Origin: Sphingobium sp. YR768
Lineage (GTDB): Bacteria > Pseudomonadota > Alphaproteobacteria > Sphingomonadales > Sphingomonadaceae
Direction: 5' to 3'
DNA length: 64,000 bases
Assembly (NCBI RefSeq): GCF_900111125.1
Contig: NZ_FOGE01000003.1
Coordinates: 394,504 to 458,503 of the forward strand
Numbering within the stretch: position 1 is the first letter of the stretch; each line of letters begins with the position of its first letter. Shown piece by piece: positions 51,841-60,486 of the stretch. Under the pieces are notes generated by a model. The model did not search any database, was not told where the DNA came from, and saw nothing but the letters and a program-made list of their open reading frames with translations. The position numbers and the translations under genes are program-made.

Positions 51841-52587
51841 CTACTTCAGACAGGCGACCAACCCGGCGATCACCGCCAGCGTCTCCTGCGGATCGCGCAC
51901 CCGCACCGTGTCCAGCCCCAATTGCTTGGCCGGATAATCATTGCCGCCCGGAAAGATGGCGTCGCCAATGAACAGCATAGCATCGAGAGCGATCCCGCTG
52001 GCGTCGCGCAGCTTCTGAAGGCCATAGGCCTTGTCGACGCCTTCGCGGGTGATGTCGATCGATGTCGCCCCGCCCATATTGATCGACAGGCCCGGCAGGC
52101 GCTGGCGCAAATCCGCCTGGATGATCTTGCGCTTGGCGAAATCCGGGTCCCAGCCTTCCTTGGCATGGATCGGCGCCTGCTGCCCCAGCGCGGAAAAGGT
52201 GATCTGGCTGCCGCGATCCTCGATCCGCTCACCCCATGTCTGTTCGGGGACGAAACCGGTCGCCTCCAGCGCTGCGTCGAAAGCCGCCAGGATCGCCGCC
52301 TTCTGCCCATCATCGAACAGTTCGGCATAGACCGCCGACCAGCCATCCGCGCCATGAGTATAGAGCTTCGTGCCCGTGGTAGGCATCAGCCACAGTCGCG
52401 ACCGATCGGCGCTTTCGGGCAGGCGGCTCGCCACCTGCTTCTGGAATTGCGGCCAGTCCCCGCCGGAAATCACCGCGACATGGGCAACGGCAAGCAACGC
52501 CGCCAGGGCATCGCCCATCGCCTCGCCCAGCGGCTGCTTGCTGTCCGCCAGCGTGCCATCAAGGTCGAACGCGACCAGTTGCTTCAT
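51841..52587 (-). CDS. HAD-IIB phosphatase/phosphomannomutase-like protein
   Basis: A 248-residue HAD enzyme: motif I FDLDGTLADSKQPL, motif II VAVISGGDWPQF, and motif IV FIGDAIFPGGNDYPAKQLGL. The C2 cap region FSALGQQAP and SIDITREGVDKAYGLQKL resembles eukaryote-type phosphomannomutase (SID..GWDK.. and GD...GGND patterns). If so it interconverts mannose 6- and 1-phosphate, which fits manA, gmd and rmd nearby. A simple sugar phosphatase is the alternative. Convergent with modA, 3 bases apart. Confidence 0.75.
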   Translation of the reverse strand: MKQLVAFDLDGTLADSKQPLGEAMGDALAALLAVAHVAVISGGDWPQFQKQVASRLPESADRSRLWLMPTTGTKLYTHGADGWSAVYAELFDDGQKAAILAAFDAALEATGFVPEQTWGERIEDRGSQITFSALGQQAPIHAKEGWDPDFAKRKIIQADLRQRLPGLSINMGGATSIDITREGVDKAYGLQKLRDASGIALDAMLFIGDAIFPGGNDYPAKQLGLDTVRVRDPQETLAVIAGLVACLK

Positions 52588-52755
52588 TCATCGTCTCCAG
52601 CATTGCCAAAATTTGGCCCCAAATCGGGGAAAGGCGCGGTATCATCCTGCGATCATCGGTCAAGGTCCGACGCACCACTTCGGACTGGCCCGGTTCATCT
52701 GCAAGGGCCTATCCATACGCGCCAACCGGTTTCGATACTATGAAAGGAGGACGCC

Positions 52756-53868
52756 TTGGCGCCCATGACCATCGCTTCGCTCTGGATTGCCGCTGCCGCC
52801 GCAGTATCCCCGACAGCGACGCTCGACCTTCACGCCCAACCGAAACAGGAAAAGCTGATCTTCGACTGGTCGCAACAGCGCTGCCCGGACATCACTATCA
52901 TCCCGGATGCCCCGGCCCGGGCCTTTCGCCGGGCCGATGGGCAAATCAGTCTGATCGCCACCCATTATGTCAACTGGGCGCTTACGGGCGCGACATGGTC
53001 CTCGCTCAAGCCGGATTGCCGCCCCATATTCTCCCCGGCCGATACCGGCGCCAATCAGCATGCCTGGATCGAGGCAACCTATACCAGGGATGGCCGAAAT
53101 ATAGCGGCCCTGCTCAGCCGGGAATTGTCGATCGATCATAACCCGCAAAATTGCACGCCGCGCAAGGGCAAGAGTTGCTGGCTCGGCGATATCGTCGCGG
53201 CGCAGTCAAGCGACATGGGCCGCAGCTATCGCCTCGGGAAAGTCACCGCCACGCTGGGCAACAAGATGCCCGACAATAGTCCGATGCGCTATGGCGCATT
53301 CACGACCACCAACATCGCTCGCGGCAAGGATGGCTATTATATGCTGGCCTTCCTCGACGGCATTGGAACACCCAGAGGCAATTGCCTGCTTCGCACCACG
53401 GACCCGATGAATGAGACGCTGTGGCGCGCCTGGGACGGCAAGCAGTTCACGCTCGACCTGTCCAAACCCGGTCAGGCCCTGCGCTGCAAGGCGCTACCCC
53501 AGCTCGACGCGCCGGTCCGATCCATCAACTGGCTGCCCCGTCACAAACGCTGGGTCGCGATGATGGCGGGACAGCACGATATCAACGGGCGTCCGACGCA
53601 AGGCTTTTATTATGCCGAAAGCACCGACCTGCGAAACTGGACCCCCGCCCGCCTGCTGGTCGAAACCCAGATTTTCGAAGCCGCATCAGGCTGGGAAAGC
53701 ATCGTCAACTATCCGACCCTGATCGATCCGGCCAGCAAGTCGCGCAACTTCGACACGCTGGATCATGATCAGATATTGCTCGTTTTCGTGCGACGCTGGT
53801 TCGAGAATAACCGGGGATTCATGGATCGCGACCTCCTGTCCATGCCGGTACGGATCGCACCGAAATAG
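52756..53868 (+). CDS. Secreted protein of unknown function
   Basis: A 370-residue protein with an N-terminal signal (MTIASLWIAAAAAVSPTATL). Repeated short strands such as GQISLIATHYVNWALTGATW, HAWIEATYTRDGRNIAALLS and KRWVAMMAGQHDINGRPTQG suggest a beta-propeller of the glycosidase/sialidase kind. No catalytic signature was recognised. The start is taken as TTG 52756, because AGGAGG lies 5 bases upstream; ATG 52765 is the alternative. It stands between modA and modB. Confidence 0.7.
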   Translation: MAPMTIASLWIAAAAAVSPTATLDLHAQPKQEKLIFDWSQQRCPDITIIPDAPARAFRRADGQISLIATHYVNWALTGATWSSLKPDCRPIFSPADTGANQHAWIEATYTRDGRNIAALLSRELSIDHNPQNCTPRKGKSCWLGDIVAAQSSDMGRSYRLGKVTATLGNKMPDNSPMRYGAFTTTNIARGKDGYYMLAFLDGIGTPRGNCLLRTTDPMNETLWRAWDGKQFTLDLSKPGQALRCKALPQLDAPVRSINWLPRHKRWVAMMAGQHDINGRPTQGFYYAESTDLRNWTPARLLVETQIFEAASGWESIVNYPTLIDPASKSRNFDTLDHDQILLVFVRRWFENNRGFMDRDLLSMPVRIAPK

Positions 53869-53952
53869 GAGGTGCCTTTTTATCGGTGCGCAATCGTGGC
53901 ACACAGGGTCGGACGTCATGCTGCCTACTCCTTCCATCCCTCCGATCCGCGC

Positions 53953-54657
53953 ATGAGCTGGCTTCCCACGCCGGACGAATGGGCCGTCCTGCTCCTGTCG
54001 CTCAAGGTCAGCCTGGTCGCGGTCGGAGCCATGTTGCCGATCGCCTTCGGCCTGTCCTGGCTACTGGCACGGCGCCGCTTTCCGGGACGCCTGCTGGTGG
54101 AAGCTTTGGTCTATCTGCCGCTGGTGGTGCCCCCGGTCGTGACCGGCTGGCTCCTCCTCATCCTGTGCGGCGCCAATGGGCCGATCGGCCGCTGGCTGGC
54201 GGACTGGTTCGGCATCACCCTGCTGTTCCGCTGGACCGGAGCGGCGCTGGCCGCCGCGATCATGGCCATGCCGCTAATGGTCCGCGCGATGCGCCTGTCG
54301 ATCGAGGCGATCGACCAACGGCTGGAGGATGCCGCACGGACGCTCGGCGCCTCGCCCTTGCGTCTGTTCTGGACGATCTCGCTGCCGCTAGCCCTGCCCG
54401 GCGTCCTGGCCGGCACGATGCTCGGCTTCGCCCGGTCGATCGGCGAATTCGGGGCCACCATCACCTTCGTTTCCGACATTCCGGGCGAAACCCGCACGCT
54501 GCCGATCGCCATCTATGCCGCCTTGCAGGTGCCCGGCGGCGAAGCCATGGTCAGCCGCTTCGCCATCATTTCGGTCCTCCTGTCCCTCGCCGCGCTGCTC
54601 CTGTCGGAACTGCTGGCCCGCCGCTTCACCCATGGACGGGTCGTCCATGTCCTTTGA
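53953..54657 (+). CDS. modB: Molybdate ABC transporter permease
   Basis: A 234-residue inner-membrane permease with five to six helices. LLSLKVSLVAVGAMLPIAFG and LVYLPLVVPPVVTGWLLLIL are ModB-typical. The EAA loop that contacts ModC is EDAARTLGASPLRLFWTISL, then FARSIGEFGATITFVSDIPG. The start at ATG 53953 (MSWLPTPDEWAVLLL) matches the family. It overlaps modC by 11 bases. Confidence 0.93.
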   Translation: MSWLPTPDEWAVLLLSLKVSLVAVGAMLPIAFGLSWLLARRRFPGRLLVEALVYLPLVVPPVVTGWLLLILCGANGPIGRWLADWFGITLLFRWTGAALAAAIMAMPLMVRAMRLSIEAIDQRLEDAARTLGASPLRLFWTISLPLALPGVLAGTMLGFARSIGEFGATITFVSDIPGETRTLPIAIYAALQVPGGEAMVSRFAIISVLLSLAALLLSELLARRFTHGRVVHVL

Positions 54658-55270
54658 TATCGACGTCCGCCGCCGGATCGGCGATCGCGACATCGCCCTG
54701 CAAATCCGCACCGGCCCCGGCCTGATCGCGCTTGTCGGGCCATCGGGCGCGGGCAAGACCAGCCTGCTCAACATGATCGCCGGCCTGCTGCGCCCCGATG
54801 CGGGCCATATCGCGGTCGGCGGCCATATCCTGTTCGACAGCGCCGCCGGGATCGACCTTCCCACCGCCCGGCGCCAGACCGGCTATGTCTTCCAGGACAT
54901 GCGCCTCTTCCCGCACATGCGCGTCCGCACCAATCTTCTTTATGGTCAGCGCCATGCGGACAGCATAGATTTGGACGAGCGTCTGGGCTTCCTAGGGATA
55001 GGGCATCTGCTGCGCCGCCTGCCTGCCACCCTGTCCGGCGGCGAAGCGAAGCGGGTCGCGATCGGCCGTGCCCTGCTGTCCGATCCTGCCTTCCTGCTTA
55101 TGGACGAACCGCTTTCCTCCCTCGACGACGCGCGCCGGGAGGAGATCATGGCCGCGATCGAGCGCCTGCGCGACCAGTTCGGCCTGCCGATCCTCTATGT
55201 CACCCACAGTCGGGCCGAGGCAGAAAGATTGGCGAGCGAAACAATTTATCTGAACCCAACGCGCGATTGA
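54647..55270 (+). CDS. modC: Molybdate ABC transporter ATP-binding protein (short form)
   Basis: A 207-residue ATPase: Walker A in LVGPSGAGKTSLLNMIAGLL, Q-loop GYVFQDMRLFPHMRV, signature LSGGEAKRVAIGRALL, Walker B FLLMDEPLSSLDDARR and switch His in LYVTHSRAEAERLAS. Full-length ModC has a further ~150-residue molybdate-binding TOBE domain, missing here. The protein stops right after the ATPase domain, so feedback by bound molybdate is probably absent. It overlaps modB by 11 bases. Confidence 0.92.
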   Translation: MSFDIDVRRRIGDRDIALQIRTGPGLIALVGPSGAGKTSLLNMIAGLLRPDAGHIAVGGHILFDSAAGIDLPTARRQTGYVFQDMRLFPHMRVRTNLLYGQRHADSIDLDERLGFLGIGHLLRRLPATLSGGEAKRVAIGRALLSDPAFLLMDEPLSSLDDARREEIMAAIERLRDQFGLPILYVTHSRAEAERLASETIYLNPTRD

Positions 55271-55344
55271 GCGTTGCATCGCCGCCCTTTCCTTCCAGCT
55301 TGCCTTCCCCGCACGACGGCTTTGCACGGCGCACATCGCACGAT

Positions 55345-56007
55345 ATGGAACCGCTTATGTCCGAACCCGATATCGATGGCGCCGCCATCATGGCCGCTAT
55401 TACCCGACTGGACCAACGTCTCGCCGCATTGGAAAGCCAGATGCGTGATTGCGCCAGCCAGATGGAGCGCACCCATCATCTTGCGGAAATGGTGTTGAAT
55501 GAAGTCCATGCCCGCCGCCGCCAGCAACAACAGGCGGACGGGGCGGCCGAGGGCCGTCGTTGGTCGACAGGTGGCTTCCCTGTTATCGAACGCAACTGGC
55601 CGATTCACTTCGGTCTGAATGGTGAAGGTGCCGATTTTCTGGCAGGTGGCTGGTCCTATCCCGAATATTGGGGAATATGGGGTATCGGGGATCGTCAGGC
55701 ATTGCGCTTCGCTTTGGACGATTATCGTGGGGGGTATATTGAATTGACCCTTACCGTTCAGGGCTTCGCCGCACCCGAAGGCCAGCGCCCGACCGTCGAT
55801 TTTATCGCCAATGGCTATTTTCTCGATTCCCACTCGCTGCGACCGGACCCGCACGGCATCAAATTGCGACTACCGCCAGCTTGTATCGGCGAAGGCGACA
55901 TCGCCTTGCATATGAAGGTGGACACAGCCATTTCCCCTGCTTCGACCGGCCTTAACGAAGACGCACGTGAGTTGGGTGTCGGCCTGTGGGCAATAGACGT
56001 GAATTGA
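55345..56007 (+). CDS. Hypothetical protein: coiled coil plus polysaccharide-associated beta domain
   Basis: A 220-residue protein from ATG 55345 (MEPLMSEPDIDG); the frame extends to 55267 with no good start. Residues ~10-60 form a coiled coil (ITRLDQRLAALESQMRDCAS). The rest is a beta-rich domain with GGWSYPEYWGIWGIGDRQAL, LTLTVQGFAAPEGQRPTVDF and NEDARELGVGLWAIDV. I recall similar domains attached to glycosyltransferases of surface polysaccharide clusters. Function unknown. Confidence 0.68.
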   Translation: MEPLMSEPDIDGAAIMAAITRLDQRLAALESQMRDCASQMERTHHLAEMVLNEVHARRRQQQQADGAAEGRRWSTGGFPVIERNWPIHFGLNGEGADFLAGGWSYPEYWGIWGIGDRQALRFALDDYRGGYIELTLTVQGFAAPEGQRPTVDFIANGYFLDSHSLRPDPHGIKLRLPPACIGEGDIALHMKVDTAISPASTGLNEDARELGVGLWAIDVN

Positions 56008-56311
56008 CTATGTGCGCCTTGCCCGGAATGCAAAGCCCTCGCGCCACGCATGGCCAGACGCTGGCCGAGTGTTTCGGCCCACGCCGCTTACCCATTTGCG
56101 ACTACGGCCAGATATAAACTCGACTGTTCGCGCCAATCACTGGCACAACTTCACGCCAAACGGAAACTGTCACGATCAGCCTGATTGCCAAGACTGGTCG
56201 ATTACCGCTACGTTACCCCTCAAGAGGGGTCAGCATAGAATAAAATCGCACATCCACGCCCATGGTCGCGCGACCATGTGGCGCGTTTCAACCGGATAAA
56301 TAGAGGACTGC
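56008..56311. other. Intergenic region upstream of rfbB
   Basis: A 304-base noncoding region before the polysaccharide genes. It contains the 18-bp palindrome at 56261-56278, a short hairpin CTACGTTACCCCTC..GAGGGGTCAGC near 56210-56232, and AT-rich patches. It presumably holds the promoter of rfbB. Nothing else was recognised. Confidence 0.45.
56261..56278. promoter_or_regulatory. 18-bp perfect palindrome upstream of rfbB (copy 2)
   Basis: CATGGTCGCGCGACCATG, self-complementary across all 18 bases, about 33 bases before the rfbB start. A near copy lies upstream of modA at 51027-51044, with the same preceding GCC. It could be a regulator site or a short terminator-like hairpin. Confidence 0.5.
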
Positions 56312-57382
56312 ATGGCCAATTTGATTGTCACGGGCGGCGCTGGTTTCATTGGCGCCAACTTCGTCCGCCACTGGCGCAAGGTTTCCCCCAATGACGGCAT
56401 CGTCGTCCTCGACCTTCTGACCTATGCCGGCAACCCGGCCAATATTTCGGACGTAGCCGACGTCACGCTGGTCGAAGGCGATATTTGCGACACCGATCTG
56501 GTGTCGAAGCTGATCGCCGACCATGATGTCGATACGGTCGTTCACTTCGCGGCGGAAAGCCATGTCGACCGCTCGATCACCGGCCCCGACGCCTTCGTCA
56601 CCACCAATGTCGTTGGCACGCACAGCCTGCTCAAGGCCGCCAAGAGCGCCTGGCTGGACAAGGGCAGTGGCAAGCCGCACCGCTTCCACCATGTGTCGAC
56701 GGACGAAGTCTATGGCACGCTGGAGCCCGAAGACCCCGCCTTCAGCGAAACCACGCCCTACGCGCCCAATTCGCCCTATTCGGCGTCGAAGGCCGGGTCG
56801 GACCATCTGGTGCGCGCCTATCACCACACCTATGGCCTGGAAACGACGACCAGCAATTGCTCGAACAATTATGGTCCCTATCAGTTTCCCGAAAAGCTGA
56901 TCCCGCTCTTCACGCTGAACGCGCTGTCGGGCCGCAACCTGCCCATCTATGGCGACGGCATGAATGTCCGTGACTGGCTGCATGTGGAGGATCATTGCGT
57001 CGGCATCGAACTGATCCTGCGCAAGGGCCGGATCGGCGAAACCTATAATGTCGGCGGCGGGCAGGAACTGCCCAACATCGAAGTGGTGAAGGAAATCTGC
57101 CGTGGCGTCGACGCCGCCTTCGCCGCCAACCCTGCACTGGCCAGCATCTTCCCCGATGCCCCCGCTGCGAAGGGCGGCAACAGCACCGACCTCATGACCT
57201 ATGTCGAGGATCGCAAGGGCCATGACCGCCGCTATGCGATCGATGAGACCAAGATCCGCTCGGAACTGGGATATGAGCCCGCGCGCGACTTCCCGCAGGG
57301 CTTTGCCGAAACGCTGAACTGGTATCTGTCGAACGAAGACTGGTGGCGGCCGCTGGTCGAGCGCGCCAAGATCGCTCGTTGA
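56312..57382 (+). CDS. rfbB: dTDP-glucose 4,6-dehydratase
   Basis: A 356-residue extended SDR enzyme that makes dTDP-4-keto-6-deoxyglucose. It has the Rossmann motif NLIVTGGAGFIGANFVRHW, HFAAESHVDRSITGPDAFV (family signature), the active-site STDEVYGTL (Asp-Glu pair) and YSASKAGSDHLVRAYHHTYG with catalytic Tyr/Lys, and later NCSNNYGPYQFPEKLIPL. The partner genes rfbA, C and D are not in the window. It leads into the glycosyltransferase gene. Confidence 0.96.
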   Translation: MANLIVTGGAGFIGANFVRHWRKVSPNDGIVVLDLLTYAGNPANISDVADVTLVEGDICDTDLVSKLIADHDVDTVVHFAAESHVDRSITGPDAFVTTNVVGTHSLLKAAKSAWLDKGSGKPHRFHHVSTDEVYGTLEPEDPAFSETTPYAPNSPYSASKAGSDHLVRAYHHTYGLETTTSNCSNNYGPYQFPEKLIPLFTLNALSGRNLPIYGDGMNVRDWLHVEDHCVGIELILRKGRIGETYNVGGGQELPNIEVVKEICRGVDAAFAANPALASIFPDAPAAKGGNSTDLMTYVEDRKGHDRRYAIDETKIRSELGYEPARDFPQGFAETLNWYLSNEDWWRPLVERAKIAR

Positions 57383-57440
57383 CCTTTCCCGGCCGCGCAT
57401 ACTCTATGGATGCGCGGTCGCTTTCTATTGCGGATACCCC

Positions 57441-59651
57441 ATGAAGCTCGACATCATAATCCCGGTCTATCGCAACGCGGCGATGGTACGTGACTGCATC
57501 CGTTCGCTGGTGCCTAATCTCGTGGAAATCGGCGATTGCGCGCCGCGACTGATCGTCATCAACGATTCGCCCGACGATGAAGATGTCGAACGCTATTTGA
57601 CTTCACGCGAAGCGATCCAGTCGATCGGTCTCATTATCCGCAACAAGGAAAATCTGGGCTTCGTCCGCACCGTCAACAAGGGGCTGGCCCTTGCTCGTCA
57701 GCGCGGCGCGGCCGCCCTGCTGGTTAACAGCGATACGCTGACCTATCCCGGCACGCTGGCAGAAATGGTCGCGGTGCTCAACGCCGACCCCCAGATCGCC
57801 TTCGTCTGCCCGCGTTCCAACAATGCGGCGCTGTCCACCTTCCCGCAAATGCCCAATCCGCTCTGCGACGCGAAATCGCCACCGGAAACTTGCCATCACG
57901 CCTGGCAGATGCTGCGCCACCACCTCCCCCGCTACACGCTCGCGCCCACGGCTGTCGGTTTCTACATGCTGATCGCGGACCATATCCTGCGCAATTTTGA
58001 CCCGCTCGATGAGGAATTCGGCCTCGGCTATGAGGAGGAGAACGACCTCGTCATGCGCGCGGGCAAACTCGGCTATCGTGCTGCCATGGCCAACCAAGCC
58101 TATGCCTATCATGCTGGATCGGCCTCCTTCCTGCTCAAGGACATGGACCTACGCGGGCAGCAAGAAAGCAATCTGCACAAGATGATGGCCCGGCACCCGG
58201 AATTTCTGCCGCTGGTACGCGCTTATGAAAGCACGGCTGATTATCGCGCCGAAATGCAGATCAAATCGTTGCTGCCGACACCCGAGGGGCGGCGCAAGAT
58301 CGCACTCAACCTGCTTACCATGGGCAAGCACCATAACGGCACCAACGAACTGATCGTCAACGTCATTCGCTGGCTGGAAGCGAACCCGCCGCGCGATTTC
58401 GACATCCACGCCATCTGCCAGTCCGGCGTGGCCGAATTTCACGGTTTCGCCGACTTTAAGTCGATCCATATCGAAGAAAAGATCGGGCCCGATTATGCGC
58501 TGTCGATCTTCTTCGGTCAGCCCTTCGACCTGCACATCATCAACGTGATGGAACATCTGGCTCCCATCAACATCTATGGCATGTTGGACGTGATCGCGCT
58601 GGATTGCAGCAACTTGCTCGGACAGCACGATATCAAACCGATGTGGCGCCATGTCGCGGAAAACGCCAATGGCGTCTTCTTCATCAGCGAATTTTCCGGC
58701 CAGACTTTTCGCAACCGCTTTGCCCGCCATTTCCGGACGAACGCCTATACTCGCCTACTCCCCACCCGACTGTCCGCCTATCGCGAAACCAGCCATAGCG
58801 TGCCAGGCGACAGCGGCCATATGCTGGTGATGGGCAATCACTTCAAACACAAAGCGTCCGAGGCGGCCGGCCGGTTGCTGGCCGCCGCCTTGCCCGACAT
58901 TCCCGTCGTAGCGATGGGAGGGGTCGCGAGGAAGGACGGCAACCTTACCCTCGCCCCAGCCGGCACTGTGCCGGAAGCGGAAATGGATGCGCTTTTCACC
59001 GATGCCAGCGTGATCGTGCTGCCATCCCATTATGAAGGCTTCGGCCTGGGCCTCATCCATGCGCTGTCACTCGGCAAGCCGGTAGTAGTGCGCAACATCG
59101 CCCCGGTGCGCGAAATTCTGGACACCTATCATGCGACGGAAGGCATCTTCCTGTTCAACGACGATCAGGAACTGCCTGATCTGGTGATGCAGGCAGCACG
59201 GCTAGGTCGATCGTCCACCGACGATCGCGATACGGCGGATTGGGCGGACTGGGCGTCGGGCTTTTGGGCTTTCGCCGAATCGCTGTTCGACGATCCGGCC
59301 CTGATGGAACGCCTGTTGCGCCGGATAGAAAGCGGCGACGCGCTCAGGATAGCACACAGGTTGGCACAAGGGATGCCGGCCCAGGAACCCGTCGCTTTGC
59401 AACCCGAGGGACAGGTACGCCAAGTGTCGCTGGCGGCGATGTTTGCCCTGCCCGAGGAAACCTTCGTCCAATCGCTTTATCAGAATTTTCTCGGCCGGCC
59501 CGCCGATCCGGCAGGCCTCGACCATTATGTCATCTCGCTGCGCAATGGGGCGAGCAAGAAGAAGGTGGCCAGGGCGATCATGCGTTCCGACGAATATAAG
59601 GCAAATGCCAGCCGCGTTCACATCATCGACCGCTGGCGCCTGATGTTCTGA
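57441..59651 (+). CDS. Three-part glycosyltransferase: GT2, GT4-like, DUF4214
   Basis: A 736-residue protein. Residues 1-250 are a GT-A family 2 domain (MKLDIIIPVYRNAAMVRDCI, NKENLGFVRTVNKGLALARQ, LLVNSDTLTYPGTLAEM, FGLGYEEENDLVMRAGKLGY). Residues ~290-620 are GT-B-like with a donor-site block LPSHYEGFGLGLIHALSLGK. Residues ~665-730 form a DUF4214 module (ETFVQSLYQNFLGRPADPAG, LDHYVISLRNGASKKKVARA). It likely adds two sugars in polysaccharide assembly; specificity unknown. Confidence 0.88.
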   Translation: MKLDIIIPVYRNAAMVRDCIRSLVPNLVEIGDCAPRLIVINDSPDDEDVERYLTSREAIQSIGLIIRNKENLGFVRTVNKGLALARQRGAAALLVNSDTLTYPGTLAEMVAVLNADPQIAFVCPRSNNAALSTFPQMPNPLCDAKSPPETCHHAWQMLRHHLPRYTLAPTAVGFYMLIADHILRNFDPLDEEFGLGYEEENDLVMRAGKLGYRAAMANQAYAYHAGSASFLLKDMDLRGQQESNLHKMMARHPEFLPLVRAYESTADYRAEMQIKSLLPTPEGRRKIALNLLTMGKHHNGTNELIVNVIRWLEANPPRDFDIHAICQSGVAEFHGFADFKSIHIEEKIGPDYALSIFFGQPFDLHIINVMEHLAPINIYGMLDVIALDCSNLLGQHDIKPMWRHVAENANGVFFISEFSGQTFRNRFARHFRTNAYTRLLPTRLSAYRETSHSVPGDSGHMLVMGNHFKHKASEAAGRLLAAALPDIPVVAMGGVARKDGNLTLAPAGTVPEAEMDALFTDASVIVLPSHYEGFGLGLIHALSLGKPVVVRNIAPVREILDTYHATEGIFLFNDDQELPDLVMQAARLGRSSTDDRDTADWADWASGFWAFAESLFDDPALMERLLRRIESGDALRIAHRLAQGMPAQEPVALQPEGQVRQVSLAAMFALPEETFVQSLYQNFLGRPADPAGLDHYVISLRNGASKKKVARAIMRSDEYKANASRVHIIDRWRLMF

Positions 59652-59658
59652 TCCGCGG

Positions 59659-60453
59659 TCAGACCGGGCGAGCCAAAAGTCCCGCAGCCGCCCGATCCAT
59701 AACCACATCATCCGTCCGGTCTACCAGCCAGACGTCGCCGGGGTGCCATGGCATATCATTCACCTTGCCCACGCCACTCAACGGCATGAACCAGACCGGT
59801 CCGTCATCGATGGCCAGTCTCGTGCCCTCTGACCAGGCGCCCAGGTCCATGGTGAAGGGCGAATCACGCCCATCCAGCAACATCCGCGCCTCACCCAGCG
59901 GCGCATATACTGGCGGACGAAGATAGGGCTCCAGACGGCTAGCGGCAATCCCCTGGTCCAGATGCAGTTCGCGCGGCCGCCCATAATCGAACAGCCGATA
60001 GGTCACATCGACATTCTGCTGTATCTCGACCAGCGTGATACCCCCGCCAATCGCATGGACGGTACCCGCCGGCACGAAATAGCAGTCGCCCGGCCGCACG
60101 GGCTTCCAGTCGATCATGGCTTCCAATGATCCGCCGGCTGCGGCCGCCCGGAAATCCTCAGCCGACATCGGCTCACGAAGCCCCAGACCCAGCCGCGCAT
60201 CGGGCGCGCAATCCAATATATACCAGGCCTCTTCCTTGCCGCCGCCCAGGCCTGCCGCCTGCGCCAGCCGATCATCAGGATGCACCTGGATCGACAGTGA
60301 TTCGCTGGTGAAGATATATTTGGCGAGCAGCGGCAGAGCCTCGCCGCCCTCGAACCATATCTCGCCAATCCGGCCAGCAGGCACGCCAAAATGGGCCGGG
60401 ATATCCTCCCGGCCCCATGTCTTTTCGACAGCGCGCGCAGCGAGCTTGGGCAT
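59659..60453 (-). CDS. manA: Mannose-6-phosphate isomerase, class I
   Basis: A 264-residue cupin-type zinc enzyme that converts fructose 6-phosphate and mannose 6-phosphate. Zinc-site motifs are LSIQVHPDDRLAQAAG, GKEEAWYILDCAPDARL and VPAGTVHAIGGGITLVEIQQ, with DVTYRLFDYGR. At 264 residues it is the short bacterial type. It feeds GDP-mannose and thus gmd/rmd. Convergent with the glycosyltransferase gene, 7 bases apart. Confidence 0.93.
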   Translation of the reverse strand: MPKLAARAVEKTWGREDIPAHFGVPAGRIGEIWFEGGEALPLLAKYIFTSESLSIQVHPDDRLAQAAGLGGGKEEAWYILDCAPDARLGLGLREPMSAEDFRAAAAGGSLEAMIDWKPVRPGDCYFVPAGTVHAIGGGITLVEIQQNVDVTYRLFDYGRPRELHLDQGIAASRLEPYLRPPVYAPLGEARMLLDGRDSPFTMDLGAWSEGTRLAIDDGPVWFMPLSGVGKVNDMPWHPGDVWLVDRTDDVVMDRAAAGLLARPV

Positions 60454-60486
60454 GACGACCGTCCTGTCAGAGACGCTTCACAACGA

